A stretch of 64,000 nt of DNA, taken from contig JBCNJP010000010.1 of assembly GCA_039602395.1 (NCBI GenBank), forward strand, positions 38,387,874 through 38,451,873. Reading direction: 5' to 3'. Source of the DNA: Deinandra increscens subsp. villosa (taxonomy: Eukaryota > Streptophyta > Magnoliopsida > Asterales > Asteraceae). The translations under genes and the position numbers were made by a program. This document shows positions 21,959 to 34,345 of this stretch, one piece after another (position 1 is the first letter of the stretch; each line of letters opens with the position of its first letter). Under the pieces are notes generated by a model, which worked only from the letters and a program-made list of their open reading frames with translations, made no database searches and had not been told where the DNA came from.

Positions 21959-22795
21959 GGGGAGATGAGTTTCTTCCTAGCCTTGCAAGTAAAACAAGAT
22001 GAATCTGGGATTCTTATTCACCAAGCCAAATATGTGAATGAGATTCTAGAAAAATTCAAGATGCAAGACTCAAAGCCAATTTCAACTCCAATGGCATCCC
22101 GACCTCTTTTGTCAGCAGATGCAGACGGGGAGTCAGTGAGCGAATTCACGTATCGATCAATGATTGGTTCGCTGATGTACTTAACAGCAAGTCGGCCAGA
22201 TATTATGCATGCAGTTTGCTTGTGTGCTCGCTATCAGGCTAACCCTAAACTTTCTCATCTAAATGCTGTTAAACGTATTTTTAGGTATCTGAAGGGCAGG
22301 CCTAGGCTTGGTCTTTGGTACCCAAAGAACACTGACTTTCAATTGTATGCATATACTGACAGTGACTATGGAGGCAGTGACTTGGATCGGAAGTCAACCA
22401 CTGGAGGATGTCAATATCTGGGCGATCGACTCATTTCCTGGCAGAGCAAGAAGCAGCATACCGTATCTAAATCAACTGCCAAAGCAGAGTACGTGGCAGC
22501 ATCTGTCGGTACTTCACAGGTAGTATGGATCCAAAACCAGCTCACAGACTACGGTATGGAATTCGTTAACACTCCTATCTTTTGCGACAATGCTGCTGCT
22601 CTGGAAATTGTGAAAAACCCTGTCCAACATTCTAAAACCAAGCATATAGACATAAAGGTACATTTCATTCGAGATTGCTATGATCGGGAGCTAATTCAAC
22701 TTCAAAAGGTAAGCTCTGATTAGAATGTGTCGGACATTTTCACAAAACCCCTCCCGCGACCAAATTTTGAAATGTGTGTCGAAGCCTTCGGATGA
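21959..22795 (+). pseudogene. copia-2 RT C-terminus and RNase H
   Basis: Picks up directly after the TAG: SFFLALQVKQDESGILIHQA, YRSMIGSLMYLTASRPDIM, then RNase H with AYTDSDYGGSDLDRKSTTGG, SKSTAKAEYVAAS and FCDNAAALEIVKNPVQHSKT. A TAG at 22721 interrupts before the usual C-terminal DIFTKPL block (about 22735). The expected 3' LTR is missing: the sequence passes after 22795 into an (AT)n tract and a Helitron end. Confidence 0.92.
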
Positions 22796-22858
22796 TTGCC
22801 TTCGAGGAATGATCTGATCAACTTTTATTTGTCAATACTTGTTTTTAAGAAAATTAAA

Positions 22859-22863
<5 letters not shown>

Positions 22864-22921
<58 letters not shown>
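22864..22921. repeat. (AT)n microsatellite
   Basis: About 58 bp of alternating AT between the copia-2 3' flank and a Helitron 3' terminus, a likely AT target for that insertion. Confidence 0.95.
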
Positions 22922-22922
<1 letters not shown>

Positions 22923-25900
22923 TAGGGGGATACCCGCGCGTTGCGGCGACGACAGTGTATAGCGTGTTGTTCGTCTTCTGTTCGCGCGTTCGGTCGCAAC
23001 GATAATTTACAATACGTTATTCATTTTCGTTAGCGTTATACAACAGGATTGGGGCTTTATAGTTGAAACATGTGCCAAATAAAATAGGAACAAACACTTA
23101 TCACACCTAAAAGAAAATTTTTACATATTATTAATAATCGTTTTTTTTTTATCATAATAGGAAGAATTATCTAATGTAACATATACAGATGTTATTAAAA
23201 AGATTAATTCGTAAGCATGGTCGGGAGTTATATTGGGTGAATCTAAATCTGTAACATGTTCAAGTCTAATTGGATCGATCTAAATAATGCTTAGGAGGTA
23301 AGTCAAAGTCATATTGGGTGAATCTAAATCATGTAACATGTTCATGTCTAATTGGATTGAGCTAAAGAATGTTAAGGAGGAAAGTCAAATATAGTGTTTG
23401 AGTCCATATGCATTTGACCCGTTTAGAGTTTTAATAAATGAAAAAACTGGGTGATTTTCAATCAGTTTGACCGTTTTATCATAATATTTTTGGTTTATTT
23501 GAAGTAAAATGGAACCTATTTTAGGACGAATCACAATATTATATCTAAACTACATAGTTGTGAGTCACATAAATAATATTCTGATGCATTGTTTAATTCA
23601 TAACTGTTACGCCCGAATTTAACATCAACCTAAAATTAATTGTTATGTCGTTTTCACCCCCATCAATTCTTCTAAATTCTAATCTTAGCTCTCTAAAGCC
23701 TAAAACAACCCTGAAAAAAATACAAGTTAGCAACCATGAATAAAATCAAGCAATACCAACATAAAGAAACCAAAATCAATATCCCCCTTTGCTTAGCACC
23801 CAAAATTCAACCTGATACACCAGAACAAGAAGAACCAGCCCCTACAATATGTCATCAGAAGTCAACCTGTAAGGCTGTAACATGTTAGTTCTAAAATAGT
23901 AACAAAGCTAAACTTGAAATACATAAACAACTATAATCCAAATTCAAAAAAAAAAAGAAAGGAAAAAATCCGGGAGCTTTGTATAGTGTAAGTTGTAGCA
24001 AAAAGACCAATTTAAAACATAGCTCAAATACTTATAGCTCAATATTAGTGACATTGACATTCTTCAAGTCCTGTAAAAGATTCTCATTGTTTTGCATACA
24101 AATTTTAATAGACAAGACTATGTTTTCTTATTAATTGTTCAAATGGATGACCCATTTTTTATTATCTCATTGTAAGAAGATGATGAACCTTTTAGGTATT
24201 TTATTGGCAGGTTTCATGACCCCAAAAAAGTCAGAAGATTTGTGATAGCATCAAGATAAAGGGGCTCAGACTTGTAATAATTTATTAGCCAAATAGAACA
24301 AAGTTAGAAGACCCAAAAAGTCAACCCATGTGGCAGACTATCTTCTTATAAAATACAATCTTAATCCATCTCAGCTTTGTTTATCAATTTTGCAATCTAA
24401 TTTCTGTATATGTTGGCATGTTGCTGCTGATATGTTCTAATTCTGTTTATGGTTGATCTTCTTTCAACCATAAAACCTAAATCTCACCCCACATATTGAA
24501 AACTTAATTTGGGAAGAGGAATTTGAAAACATCAGCAAAAACAGAAACAAATAATAAGAAGATAAAGTTTTTTATTTCACTCATTAAGCATATAAGAAAT
24601 AAACCATAACCCAAACGGGTCAAATTTTAAATCTCTTGCACAGATTTACTTCACATTAGCATTTTCCAAACCGACCCCATCACCAATTCAGATTGTATGA
24701 AGATTAGAAGATTGTGATGTAAGTGCTAATCCCTTGTCCATAGATCCTGATATGCAATGCATCATGTCATATAGCTAATTAATGTGTTCTTTTTTGTTTT
24801 GTTTATTTTAATGCTTGTTCAAACCTCATAAATAGCTTTACTACTTTATCATTTAGATATGCCTCTAACTATAAAAGTTAAATGTCACCTGAATATGAAA
24901 TAGGCACAAAGTTAAGTGCCACATGTTATCTCTTTATTAATTGAAGTAATTTCCTCAATTTGTGTTTTTACTTCATGTGAGAAAGTTAGAACTAAATTAG
25001 AAACTAAAAACCTTGGTATGTATAAACAAAGAAAGATTTTAAGCAATGTGTTCATAGCATTGGACATACTTGTATAAACAAAGATGCATTTGAAGCAATG
25101 TGTGAAGATTTGACTAAAAATTCTGACATCAATTTGTTTATAGGATATTCAAGTTTTTTAGGATATTCAAGCAATCAAAGCAGACACAAAGGCTGCTGGT
25201 ATGTTTTTAAAATTCAAACAGTTTTTAAAACTCTTGGTTTGGTTAGAAAATGGAAAAAGAGACTTAAACTTAAATAATATCTGGGTAACTTCTCTTCTCT
25301 TGCTTTGCCTGCTGTTGGGTTTTATTTTTTTTAGTTGCCAACTTTGAATTAGGCATCAAATGGAACTCAGCTTAAGTTTATTATGGGTATAGTAAACATG
25401 CTCACTTTATATTGATATTACCAAATGTGATGACATGCTTTCAACTTGCTTCACAAAATCATATATGATAATACAAATTTTGGCTATTTTTCTACTCCTC
25501 AAATGGTTAAAAGTGAAGTACATAATCTCAAATCTTAAGGATGATAAAAAGTAGAAGGCAGACTCAATAAAGTCTATGGATGTGTTGTAAAAGAACAAAT
25601 AACAAAGGACTTTTTCATGACCTCATTGGATACAACTGATCTATCAAAGATTAAATTTAATTTTGTATGACCCACTATTTTTATGTACTTAAAGAAGTAT
25701 TGATTAGCTTAAAAAAAGGCAGAGAGTAATTAGGTCAAGATTTAATTTTTATTTTAGAAAAAATATGTAAGTTCACCTATATATGATGCATATTATAAGT
25801 TTAGCCTAATGGGTCAAATAGTTGGTCATGGGACATTCGAATTGTATGTAATAGTGGGTGAAAACAGTTAAGTGGTTTTGGTGGTTAATAGTGGGTCTAC

Positions 25901-26881
25901 ACTCTAGAAGTAGCAACATCACCCTATTTGCATATGAAGTGGGAACATCACCCTGCACTAATAGTAAAGCTGATGTATGTAGGAAAGTTTTTATTGTTAC
26001 TAATAACAAAGGAGAAATAGTCAATTGGAAAGCTCCTGAACAAAGTATTAGAGATTGATCTAATGTAATTGTTCTATAATTTTAGAATCCTTCTTTCTCA
26101 ATAGAACCAGTAATTTTTCTTAAATGGGTCATTCTGCAGTAGCTAAGACTTGTTATAAGTAGCTAAAAGTTGACTGGTAAATCTGCTGCTAGTCCTAGTG
26201 TGCCTAGAGTGAGTGGGTTTGACAAATTGCTTCCTTAGAATTTGTCTAACATTCAACTATTAATACTTTAAACAAAAAAGATACATCAAACACTATCTCC
26301 TACAACCCATTTTCTTACAACTGATTTATCTAATTTCACCAATGAAAATCACATAATCACATTCATAATGCACAGCTAAATTCTAAAAATAAAACACACA
26401 TTCAGTCTAAGCATGGGTCAAGTTATATAATTCATATCCTAAATTCTAGGTAACATAATAGATCGTGAATTAACAAAATGAAATAGAATTAACAAAATGA
26501 AATAGCCATTCTGTGTTGCAGCTGGCCCTAGAACCTAATAAAAATGTTAAGATGATACTATATGTGCAAAATTTATCATTGTAGTCAACAACCAAGCTAA
26601 TGATCTACAATAATAGAAAACTGAGTTTTATAAAAATCTTACCAAGTGCAGAGAGCTGAGTTGTTATTCTGAAAGTACAATGGCTGCTCAAACCAAGACT
26701 CCACATGAATCAAAACCTTAAAAATATATTTATAAATTTCTTTAATGACCAACTGTATGCCAACCATTGTAATTCCATATTGCCCATTTTAATTTTGTAG
26801 ACTCTTTTCTCCATAATGGCAACCATAGCTACTACATAAGATTGGGGGTTAATAAAACAAACTATTTTATAAGAAATGGGC
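22922..26881 (-). mobile_element. Helitron 3' end on the minus strand; body unresolved
   Basis: On the minus strand the text ends in a GC-rich hairpin (CCGC and GCGG arms around AACGC), then GGTATCCCCCTAG, followed by T. This is the Helitron 3' rule of a hairpin and terminal CTRR before a T target. The body to the right is AT-rich DNA without a recognised gene. The 5' TC terminus was not found before the N gap, so the right limit here is only the gap edge. Confidence 0.55.
23227..23385 (+). repeat. Two-copy tandem repeat of about 80 bp
   Basis: The words ATATTGGGTGAATCTAAATC, TGTAACATGTTCA and TCTAATTGGAT occur twice in the same order, about 80 bp apart, with some mismatches. No coding role is seen. 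Confidence 0.75.
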
Positions 26882-27381
26882 NNNNNNNNNNNNNNNNNNN
26901 NNNNNNNNNNNNNNNNNNNNNNNNNNNNNNNNNNNNNNNNNNNNNNNNNNNNNNNNNNNNNNNNNNNNNNNNNNNNNNNNNNNNNNNNNNNNNNNNNNNN
27001 NNNNNNNNNNNNNNNNNNNNNNNNNNNNNNNNNNNNNNNNNNNNNNNNNNNNNNNNNNNNNNNNNNNNNNNNNNNNNNNNNNNNNNNNNNNNNNNNNNNN
27101 NNNNNNNNNNNNNNNNNNNNNNNNNNNNNNNNNNNNNNNNNNNNNNNNNNNNNNNNNNNNNNNNNNNNNNNNNNNNNNNNNNNNNNNNNNNNNNNNNNNN
27201 NNNNNNNNNNNNNNNNNNNNNNNNNNNNNNNNNNNNNNNNNNNNNNNNNNNNNNNNNNNNNNNNNNNNNNNNNNNNNNNNNNNNNNNNNNNNNNNNNNNN
27301 NNNNNNNNNNNNNNNNNNNNNNNNNNNNNNNNNNNNNNNNNNNNNNNNNNNNNNNNNNNNNNNNNNNNNNNNNNNNNNNNN
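26882..27381. other. Assembly gap of 500 N
   Basis: Exactly 500 unknown bases, the usual placeholder for a scaffold gap of unknown length. Any frame crossing it is meaningless. Confidence 0.99.
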
Positions 27382-29085
27382 TAGGAATATTCTGATGACT
27401 TGATGATTTGAGATGATGATGCTTGGACATTCCTTTATGAAGGAATTATTTTGAGATGTTTCAATTTGCATTTTAAACATTAGATCTTGGAATGGTTAAT
27501 ATATAATTTAAAAACATTTATAGTAGTTAGTTAGATTCTAATATAATGTTTAATGTTAGTATTAATGTTTTGATTGAGCAAATGAGCAGGTAACCGACTA
27601 CTTTTACATGATGTTTGGGACCGAGAGGTCACATTGCATCGCGTGGAAGTCATTCCATGGGTAACTACGCCAGGTTACTAAGAAAACTCTATCCGATTTT
27701 TCCTAACCAAAAACTATTTTTTATTGCTTATTGTTCTTCTTTTGCTAACGTACGGGCACATTGAGGACAATATTCATTTTAAGTGTGGGGACAGGAAAAC
27801 ACTGGGAAATTTTTTGAGGACTTAAACCTTTTCCTTGTCCATATTCAGGCCTTACACAAAACTCTTTAAAAACACGCTTTTACATCACTCAAATTTTCAA
27901 AAAAAATTTATCCTTTAAGGAACGTTACTTGTGAAAGTTTTTCCTCCAAATTATCAAAAACCTCAAACTTCATTGAATTAAATACAATTTTCATAAATGT
28001 TGAAATATTTCTTTATGACAAGAGAAAACAAATTTATTTTACCCTCCCCCATATTCAGTGAGGATTTGAGCCAATATAGCATGATCACCTATAAGCATGC
28101 TCGTTTCTTCTTAAATTTTGAAACCTGCTAATTCAGCAGAGATAGAACTTTACATAACGATACGTCCTGAGATGGACAAAATTAGGAATCGCATATTTTA
28201 AATGATTGAGGCACCTAGGATTTCTCCATTTTGTATTTCTCAACCCTTTCTTCTTCACTCCACCATAAAAATTTCCCTAGTTAACCCCTTTAAGCCTAAA
28301 ACCTTTTCAGTTGAACCCCCCCCCCCCCTCGTTCTTGCAAAAAGATTCAGCCCCTTTTGCAAAAACAACTTATCTTTTTTTTTCTTTCAACTTTATTTTT
28401 GTAATAAGCGGCTCTTTTATAAATTTCCAAATCATTGACTTTTTTTCCTATTTTATAAAGCTAGATGTTGATCTGTTGGATCCTGGGTTTGTAATCTATT
28501 GCTATTTATCATTGTCTAAAAGAAAATTATGAGTTTGTTAAATAAAGGGAGTCACAAAATATACTCCCGGGTTAAATAGAAAGAGCAATTGGCTCTTAAT
28601 TTAAGATATTCTTTTTGAAAAAGTTATATAAACTTCGAAAACACTGTTATTCACATTTTCATTTCCCATATCCAAACCCTAATCCAAAGCCTACCCTTTA
28701 AGCCCTCGTGATAATTATGTGGATTCCAGTGAGATCTGTGGAGGTTCAATCATGTATCAAGCATATGTTCTCTGTTCGTTGTCACCGAGGTATGAGTGTT
28801 CACCCAAATATATATAAGATAGAACCCTGAGAGCTGAGTGATCACTTGTGATGCATATAAATTTGTGTAGAAATAAAATTTTAGTAGACTTGAGATAATT
28901 TTTTGTATTTCAAAGAAAGAAAAGAAATAATCTAATGGAATAAGATGTAAAAAAATAAACGGAGGAGTGACTTTATATTGTACAAAACCTACCAGGCACG
29001 GACATATGGAACCTTTGGGAATATCAGGTCTATCCAAAGTAGAGTTTTGCTTGATGAGAAGCAAATGTTTAAGTGTGGGGATTTA
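27382..29085 (+). mobile_element. 3' internal part of Ty3/gypsy family element A
   Basis: This stretch ends in a PPT (AAGTGTGGGGATTTA, 29071-29085) just before LTR A. At about 27755-27792 it carries CACATTGAGGACAATATTC followed by TTAAGTGTGGGG, a signature I know from the region downstream of pol in Tat/Athila-like gypsy elements. The segment near 28020-28220 matches, in reverse, the one near 60400-60600 in element C. No intact ORF is present. A run of about 13 C lies at 28316-28328. Confidence 0.65.
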
Positions 29086-30739
29086 TGATATGCATCAAAT
29101 TATACATACTTTTAGTCAAATATCCTCCGCATTTCAGTTAATTCTGATTAACTAACGGCATAATAAAGCCACATTGCCTTCTTTTTAGTTTTTCGGGTTA
29201 AATAAAGTCAAAATCACAAAAGGAGCTGAAAATAGACTAAAAGAGATAAAAAAAACCATCAAGTTCTGGAGATATTGACTTTAGCACGGCTCGTGCCCAC
29301 CTCGGCACGACCCCGTGCCTGACCTCAAGAAGCCTCCAATAGGGCAGTGTCAGTTACTGATAAGCACGAACTCATACCATTGATTGGCACAACCCTGTGC
29401 CACTGAAACCTGATAAGCATGAACCGTACCAAGTGACAACGAACCCCGTGCCACTTTGACAGCAAATTCTCTGATGATCCGCTGACAAGCACGGCCGCAT
29501 GCCCTGACAGGCACGACCCGTGCCGAAGTTCTGAGTTTGCCTATAAAAGAAGCCATCCACCCTCATTCTTCCTTGCTCAGTTATTCTCCCTCTCTTATAG
29601 TTTTTTGAGCCATCTAGCATTTTCACGTTTTGTAATCGAGTTTATAAGAACATTAACTTAAGTAAGATTTTGCAAGCTTTTGTCTATGAATTCTTCTCTT
29701 TCTCTTAAGCAAATCATTAAAGTCATGCTTGGCTAAATTCTTATACTTACTTGGGAAGTAACAAACATTTGGTAGGTTAGTTAATGACTTTAAAAACTCG
29801 CTTAAGGTGTGTTTAATGACTCTGTGAAAACCCTTTTTATTAAAAGTTTAGTATTTACCTTTTTGAACAAACGTGCTCTACGTATCACAGACCATTTGAG
29901 GGGTCAAAATCTCATCAAACGGACTTGTGACACCCGTTGGGGGACGATGCATGATCGTTCGGGTGACTCACACCCCATGCTACATGATACGTCTGGGGTC
30001 CTTATGTCTATGTAAGCAAACTCGGCTGACCACACGTGTGCGGGCTAAAAATATCTGGTTGAAAAGGGGGTTGGTAATATTTTGTCACCTCATGGAAGCC
30101 AAAAGGTACGTGTTGATGAACTTGGCTCTGATTACGACTTACGAGCATGCGCGAGAGCGATGGTGTGAAAAAGAGGGGTCTAGGTCCCTTAAAAAGATCA
30201 TTTTCATAATAAAATAATCTGGCATGCTGGGTTGTTCCCCTGCTGGTTCATGACGGCGAGTAGTTCCCCAGGGTTCGTACCTCTAAGGGCGATCGCCTGG
30301 GAGAGTAGTGATACTAGATTTGAGGCTGAGAGGCGGTCTAGTTGCCAAAGGTTATAAATAATCACTTCTCCTTCATCATCCACTGTTACGTTCTACCAAG
30401 TAATATTAACTTCGATTTACATTACATAAAAAACTCCATCTTATTAGTCTTATATTTTCTTTTATTTTTCTTTCTTTAGATCTAAATAACTTAACCTAGA
30501 TTTAGATCTAGTTAGATGATGACAACGGACCGAGTACCCAGAGACCTCATTTTCCATTATGTCCTTGAACGATCCTGGTTTAACATACCACTACTATACT
30601 GCTCCACGATGGGTGCACCTGCCCATGTAATGTGGTGAATAGTAGTCATCAAGTCAATCGTGTTTATAAATTTAAAATCTTAACTGCTAAAACAGTATTG
30701 ATAATATTGCCATATTTTTATGTATACCACACGCACACC
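29086..30739 (+). repeat. Gypsy family LTR A (plus orientation)
   Basis: Starts TGATATGCATCA after the PPT and ends near CACACGCACACC. It is the inverted counterpart of LTR B (31761-33222) and related to LTR C (about 56240-57601). A TATAAAAG box lies at 29542-29549, with an array of GCACG/CGTGC palindromes just upstream. Confidence 0.8.
29281..29524 (+). promoter_or_regulatory. U3 palindrome array upstream of TATA in LTR A
   Basis: Several copies of a near-palindrome, for example GGCACGACCCGTGCC (29510-29524), GGCACGACCCCGTGCC (about 29307) and GCACGGCTCGTGCC (about 29285), plus decayed forms. The last full copy ends 18 nt before TATAAAAG (29542). Confidence 0.7.
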
Positions 30740-31735
30740 GTGTAGTTCATCAAATTTTGGTGAAGTAAACATAACCTTGAAAAATCTTGCATTAGTAGGA
30801 ATACTGGAAGTATCTTTAAGAGATGATGGAGAAATATGTACCTGATTTGGCAGAGGTTTACTTTTACCAGTTTTTGGCGATGAGGAGACAGGACTCTCAT
30901 CTAGTGTGGTCATTTCTGTTGTCTTTTTGACTGATTCATCATCTTAGCTAGTTGGGATTTGAATTAAAGGGGATGCATCCAACTCCTTTTCTTTAGGACA
31001 GGATGAAATGTTAGAGGCTTCTGGAATGGATGAATCTGAGATGACTTCTTTGATTATTATTTCTTCTTTATCCTCTTCCTTTAATCGGCTAAAATAGTCC
31101 TCTAGAACCTTTATATGTTCTATCATTCTTTCTGTGGTTTCTTTGAGGTCAGTTTTAGGACAAAAAAAGGTGGTTTTCTATATGTGATGTGTGATTAACG
31201 CTTAGGTCTTTCGAGTATTGCTCAACACATTGCTTACAGACAAAGAAAAAATCATGTGAACAAGATGTAGAGGTTAAAGGCGTTAAAACTGGTTCATTTA
31301 CAAAATCTAGCGGTCTAGTGTTTTTTTGCCAATAGTTAGTTTTAGGCTCAGATTGGTTATAGTTATGGTAAGAAGAATTGTTTTGCATAGATTATTAAAA
31401 AGAACTATAATGATGGCTTGGACTTCCGTCTGGTGGTTCATCCACTTGCAAGACCGTATGCGTTCTTGCTAATATGTAGCAATCCCGAGAGTAATGGGGA
31501 CAACTGCAGATTGTGCACCACACAGAATGAGGTCATCCATCATTATAATCGAAATATTCCTTCGGATTGTTATCCATCCTTGAAATCCTTCTCAAAGAAA
31601 GATAGATGTTAAGAAAAAGTAAAAGAGAAATTTCAAGTTAAGCTAAAAATAAAATAAAAATCTAACTAAAAGACAAAAATAAAAAATAAATGGCTAAGCT
31701 GCTAACTTGGACGTTCCTCAAAATTCTCGTATGTG
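30740..31735 (-). pseudogene. Gypsy element B 5' coding region (gag-like), broken
   Basis: Reads on the minus strand away from the PBS at 31736-31753. The first frame begins MDNNPKEYFDYNDG near 31590, followed by a Cys/His stretch (CTICSCPHYSRDCY). After stops it continues with SYHNYNQSEPKTNYWQ and CSHDFFFVCKQCVEQYSKDL, then an acidic segment with EDKEEIIIKEVISDSSIPE. It stops abruptly at the end of LTR A near 30740. This is consistent with the start of a gypsy gag or a leader ORF, but I cannot name a domain with certainty. Confidence 0.5.
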
Positions 31736-31753
31736 TCTTCGGTAATGACACCA
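31736..31753 (-). other. Decayed tRNA-Asp-type PBS of gypsy element B
   Basis: The plus strand reads TCTTCGGTAATGACACCA. Compared with the intact site at 8398-8415 there are six changes in 18 bases, and all are C to T or G to A. The gap to the LTR start (31754-31760, 7 nt) is the same as in the non-autonomous array. Confidence 0.7.
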
Positions 31754-31760
31754 AAAATCT

Positions 31761-33222
31761 TGGTGTGCGTGTGGTGTATATAAAACTATAATATTAACGA
31801 TACATTTTTAGCAATAAGATTTTAAATTTATAAACACGATTAACTTGAACAACTATTATTTCACCACATAACACGGGCAAGTGCACCCATCGTTAAGCAG
31901 TATAGTAGTGGTAAGTTGAATCGAGATCCTTCAAGGACACAATGGAAAAGGAGCTCTCTGGGTACTCAGTCCGCTGTTATCATCTAGCCAGATCTAACTT
32001 TTAAATTTAAGTTTATAATATCTAATTAAAAAATGAAAGAAAAGAAAATCTAAATAAGATGGAGTTTTTAGTAATGTAAATCGAATTTAATATTACTTGG
32101 GAGAACGTACAAGTAGCTGATGAAGGAAAAAATGGTTGTTTATAAGCTTTCATGAAGATTGTATACTAGCAGGAAACTAGGTCACCTCACAGCCTCAAAT
32201 CTTAAATCACTACTCACTCGTTGATCGCCATTTATGGTACGAACACCGAGGAACTATGTTGCTAGTAAACAAACAAAGTGGTTTTAATGCCATTTAGTTG
32301 TAGGGCATCTTGGTCCGACTACCGTTACACTTGATACGCCGTCATGAACCAGCAGGGAACAACCCTGCGTACCGGATTATTTTATTATGAAAATTATCTT
32401 TTTAAGGGACTAGGGCTTGTCTCTTCCACACATCGCTCTCACGCATGCACGTAAGTCGTAACCAAAGCCAAGTTCCCCGACACGTACCTTTCGGCTTCTG
32501 TGAGGTGACAAAATATTACTAACCCCATTTCCCAGCCAAATACTTTTAGCCTGCACATGTGTGATCGTCAGGTTTGCTTACATAGACATTAGGACCTCAA
32601 AGGTATCGTGTAGCATGGGACGCGAGTCACCAAAAGGATCATGCATCGCCCCCCAACTGAGTGTCACAAGTACGGTTGATGAGACTTCAACTCCTCAAAT
32701 GGTCTACTATACGTAGAGAACGCTTGTTCAAAAAGGTTAATAATAAACTTTAAATAAAAAGGTTTTTCATAAAGTCATTAACACACACCTTAAAGCGAGT
32801 TTATAAAGCCACTTACCAACCCACCAAAGGTTTGTTGCTCCCCAAGTAAGTATAAAAGTTTAGTCGAGCATGGCTTAATAATTTGCTTACGAGAAAGAGA
32901 AGAATTCACTGACAAATGCTTGTCAGTCTCAGTGGCACGGGGTCATGCTAGTCAGTTGCTGAGTCAGCCCTAAAGAAGCTTGAGGAGGATGGGCACGGGG
33001 TCATGTCATGTTAGGCACGGGCCGTGCTAAAGTCCAAAAATCAGGAACTTGTTGATTTTCATCTAATTTTGTCTATTTTTTGCTCCTTTTTGATTTTGAC
33101 TTTATTTTACATGAAAAACTAAAAAGAAGACAAAATGGCTTTGTTTTACTCTTAGTTAATCAGAATTAAACTGAAACATGGAAAAAAATTATGGAAAAAT
33201 ATGTATAATTTGATGCATATCA
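31761..33222 (-). repeat. Gypsy family LTR B (minus orientation)
   Basis: The plus-strand text starts TGGTGTGCGTGTGG and ends TGATGCATATCA, the inverse of LTR A. It is followed on the left by a PBS and gag-like sequence, so it is a 5' LTR reading leftwards. A decayed GCACGGGGTCATGC-type palindrome array lies at 32934-33027. The right end abuts the integrase region of a copia element. Confidence 0.8.
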
Positions 33223-34345
33223 TAGCATCTGCAACCAAAAACATAAAGAAACTTTATGTTAGGAGTTTTCTTATTGATGGCTTGATATGGAGTCTAGTTA
33301 AGCCTTTGATTGATAATGGATCTATTTTGAGTGAAGGATGCAGTTGCAATTACCTTAGCCCAGAAATAGATAGGAAGTTCAGCAGATGAGAGCATAGATC
33401 TAGCTGCCTCAATCGGAGTTTGGTTTTTTCTTTCCATAATACCGTTTTGTTGTGGTGTCATGGGAGCAGAAAAGTTATGAGATATGCCTTTTCTGACTAG
33501 ATACTCATCCAACTTGACATTTTTTTTACTCTAATCCTTTATCAGATCCTATTTTCTTGACCTTTTTGTGCATCAGTTTTTGCACTCTTCTTATGAAGTT
33601 TACAATTAGGAAAGGATTTTCACTTTTAAGTTTTGAAAATTTGACCCATTTATATCTAGAGTAATCATCCACCATAACTAAAATTTATTTCTTTCCACCA
33701 AGGCTTTCTGTGCTAATGGGTCTACAGAGATCCATGTGAATTAGTTCTAGTGGTTGACTTCCAGATGATTCTTGAAGACTTCTGTGAGAGGCCCTTTTCA
33801 TTTTGCCCATTTGACATGCTTCACATATTTCTTCAGCTTTTGAGTTTATGGTAGGAAGACTTTCCACCATCTTGTTATTTTCCAGCTCAACAATTGTTCT
33901 TGAGTTTAGATGGGATAGTCTATTGTGCCATAGCTCTTATTGTTTATCTGAGGTTTTTGAAATCAAATAGAAGGACTCATTTGTAACTAAATTTTTAAAG
34001 GTTATAAAAAACAAAATTTGATTGACCCTTTTTCCAGTTAAGTAAACTTTATTGTCTTTTAATCCTACAAGTTCGCCCTTGTTAGAATAAAGAATGAATT
34101 TGAATCCTTTGTCGCATAGCTGCCCACAACTTAATAGGTTATATTTAACCCTTGGACATGCGATACATTTTCTATTGTTACTTCACCATTGGAAATGGTT
34201 CTATAACCAATTGTCTTATATTTTACTCTATCACCAAAAGTGATTGATCTTCCTTTCATTTTGGTTTAGTTATTGAGCATGTTTATTTCTCCAGTCATGT
34301 GTGTAGAGCATCCTGAGTCATAATACCATATCTGTTTCACATGAT
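33223..34345 (-). pseudogene. copia-4 protease and integrase, truncated
   Basis: On the minus strand: protease YYDSGCSTHMTG near 34330, then GAG-pre-integrase LWHNRLSHLNSRTI near 33940, zinc block CEACQMGKMKR near 33815, and core MDLCRPIS and VDDYSRYKWVKF. The C-terminal block contains HNFSAPMTPQQNGIMERKN near 33450. The frame is interrupted by several stops and ends at 33223 in FGCRC, where gypsy LTR B begins. Reverse transcriptase and RNase H are not present in the window. Confidence 0.88.

Noticed and set aside
26710..27480. Long frames on both strands around the gap
   Set aside because: They consist almost wholly of N and have no meaning.
28202..28532. Plus-strand frames near the poly-C run
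   Set aside because: Low complexity, no family match, in the 3' non-coding part of a gypsy element. The poly-C may also be a sequencing weak point.
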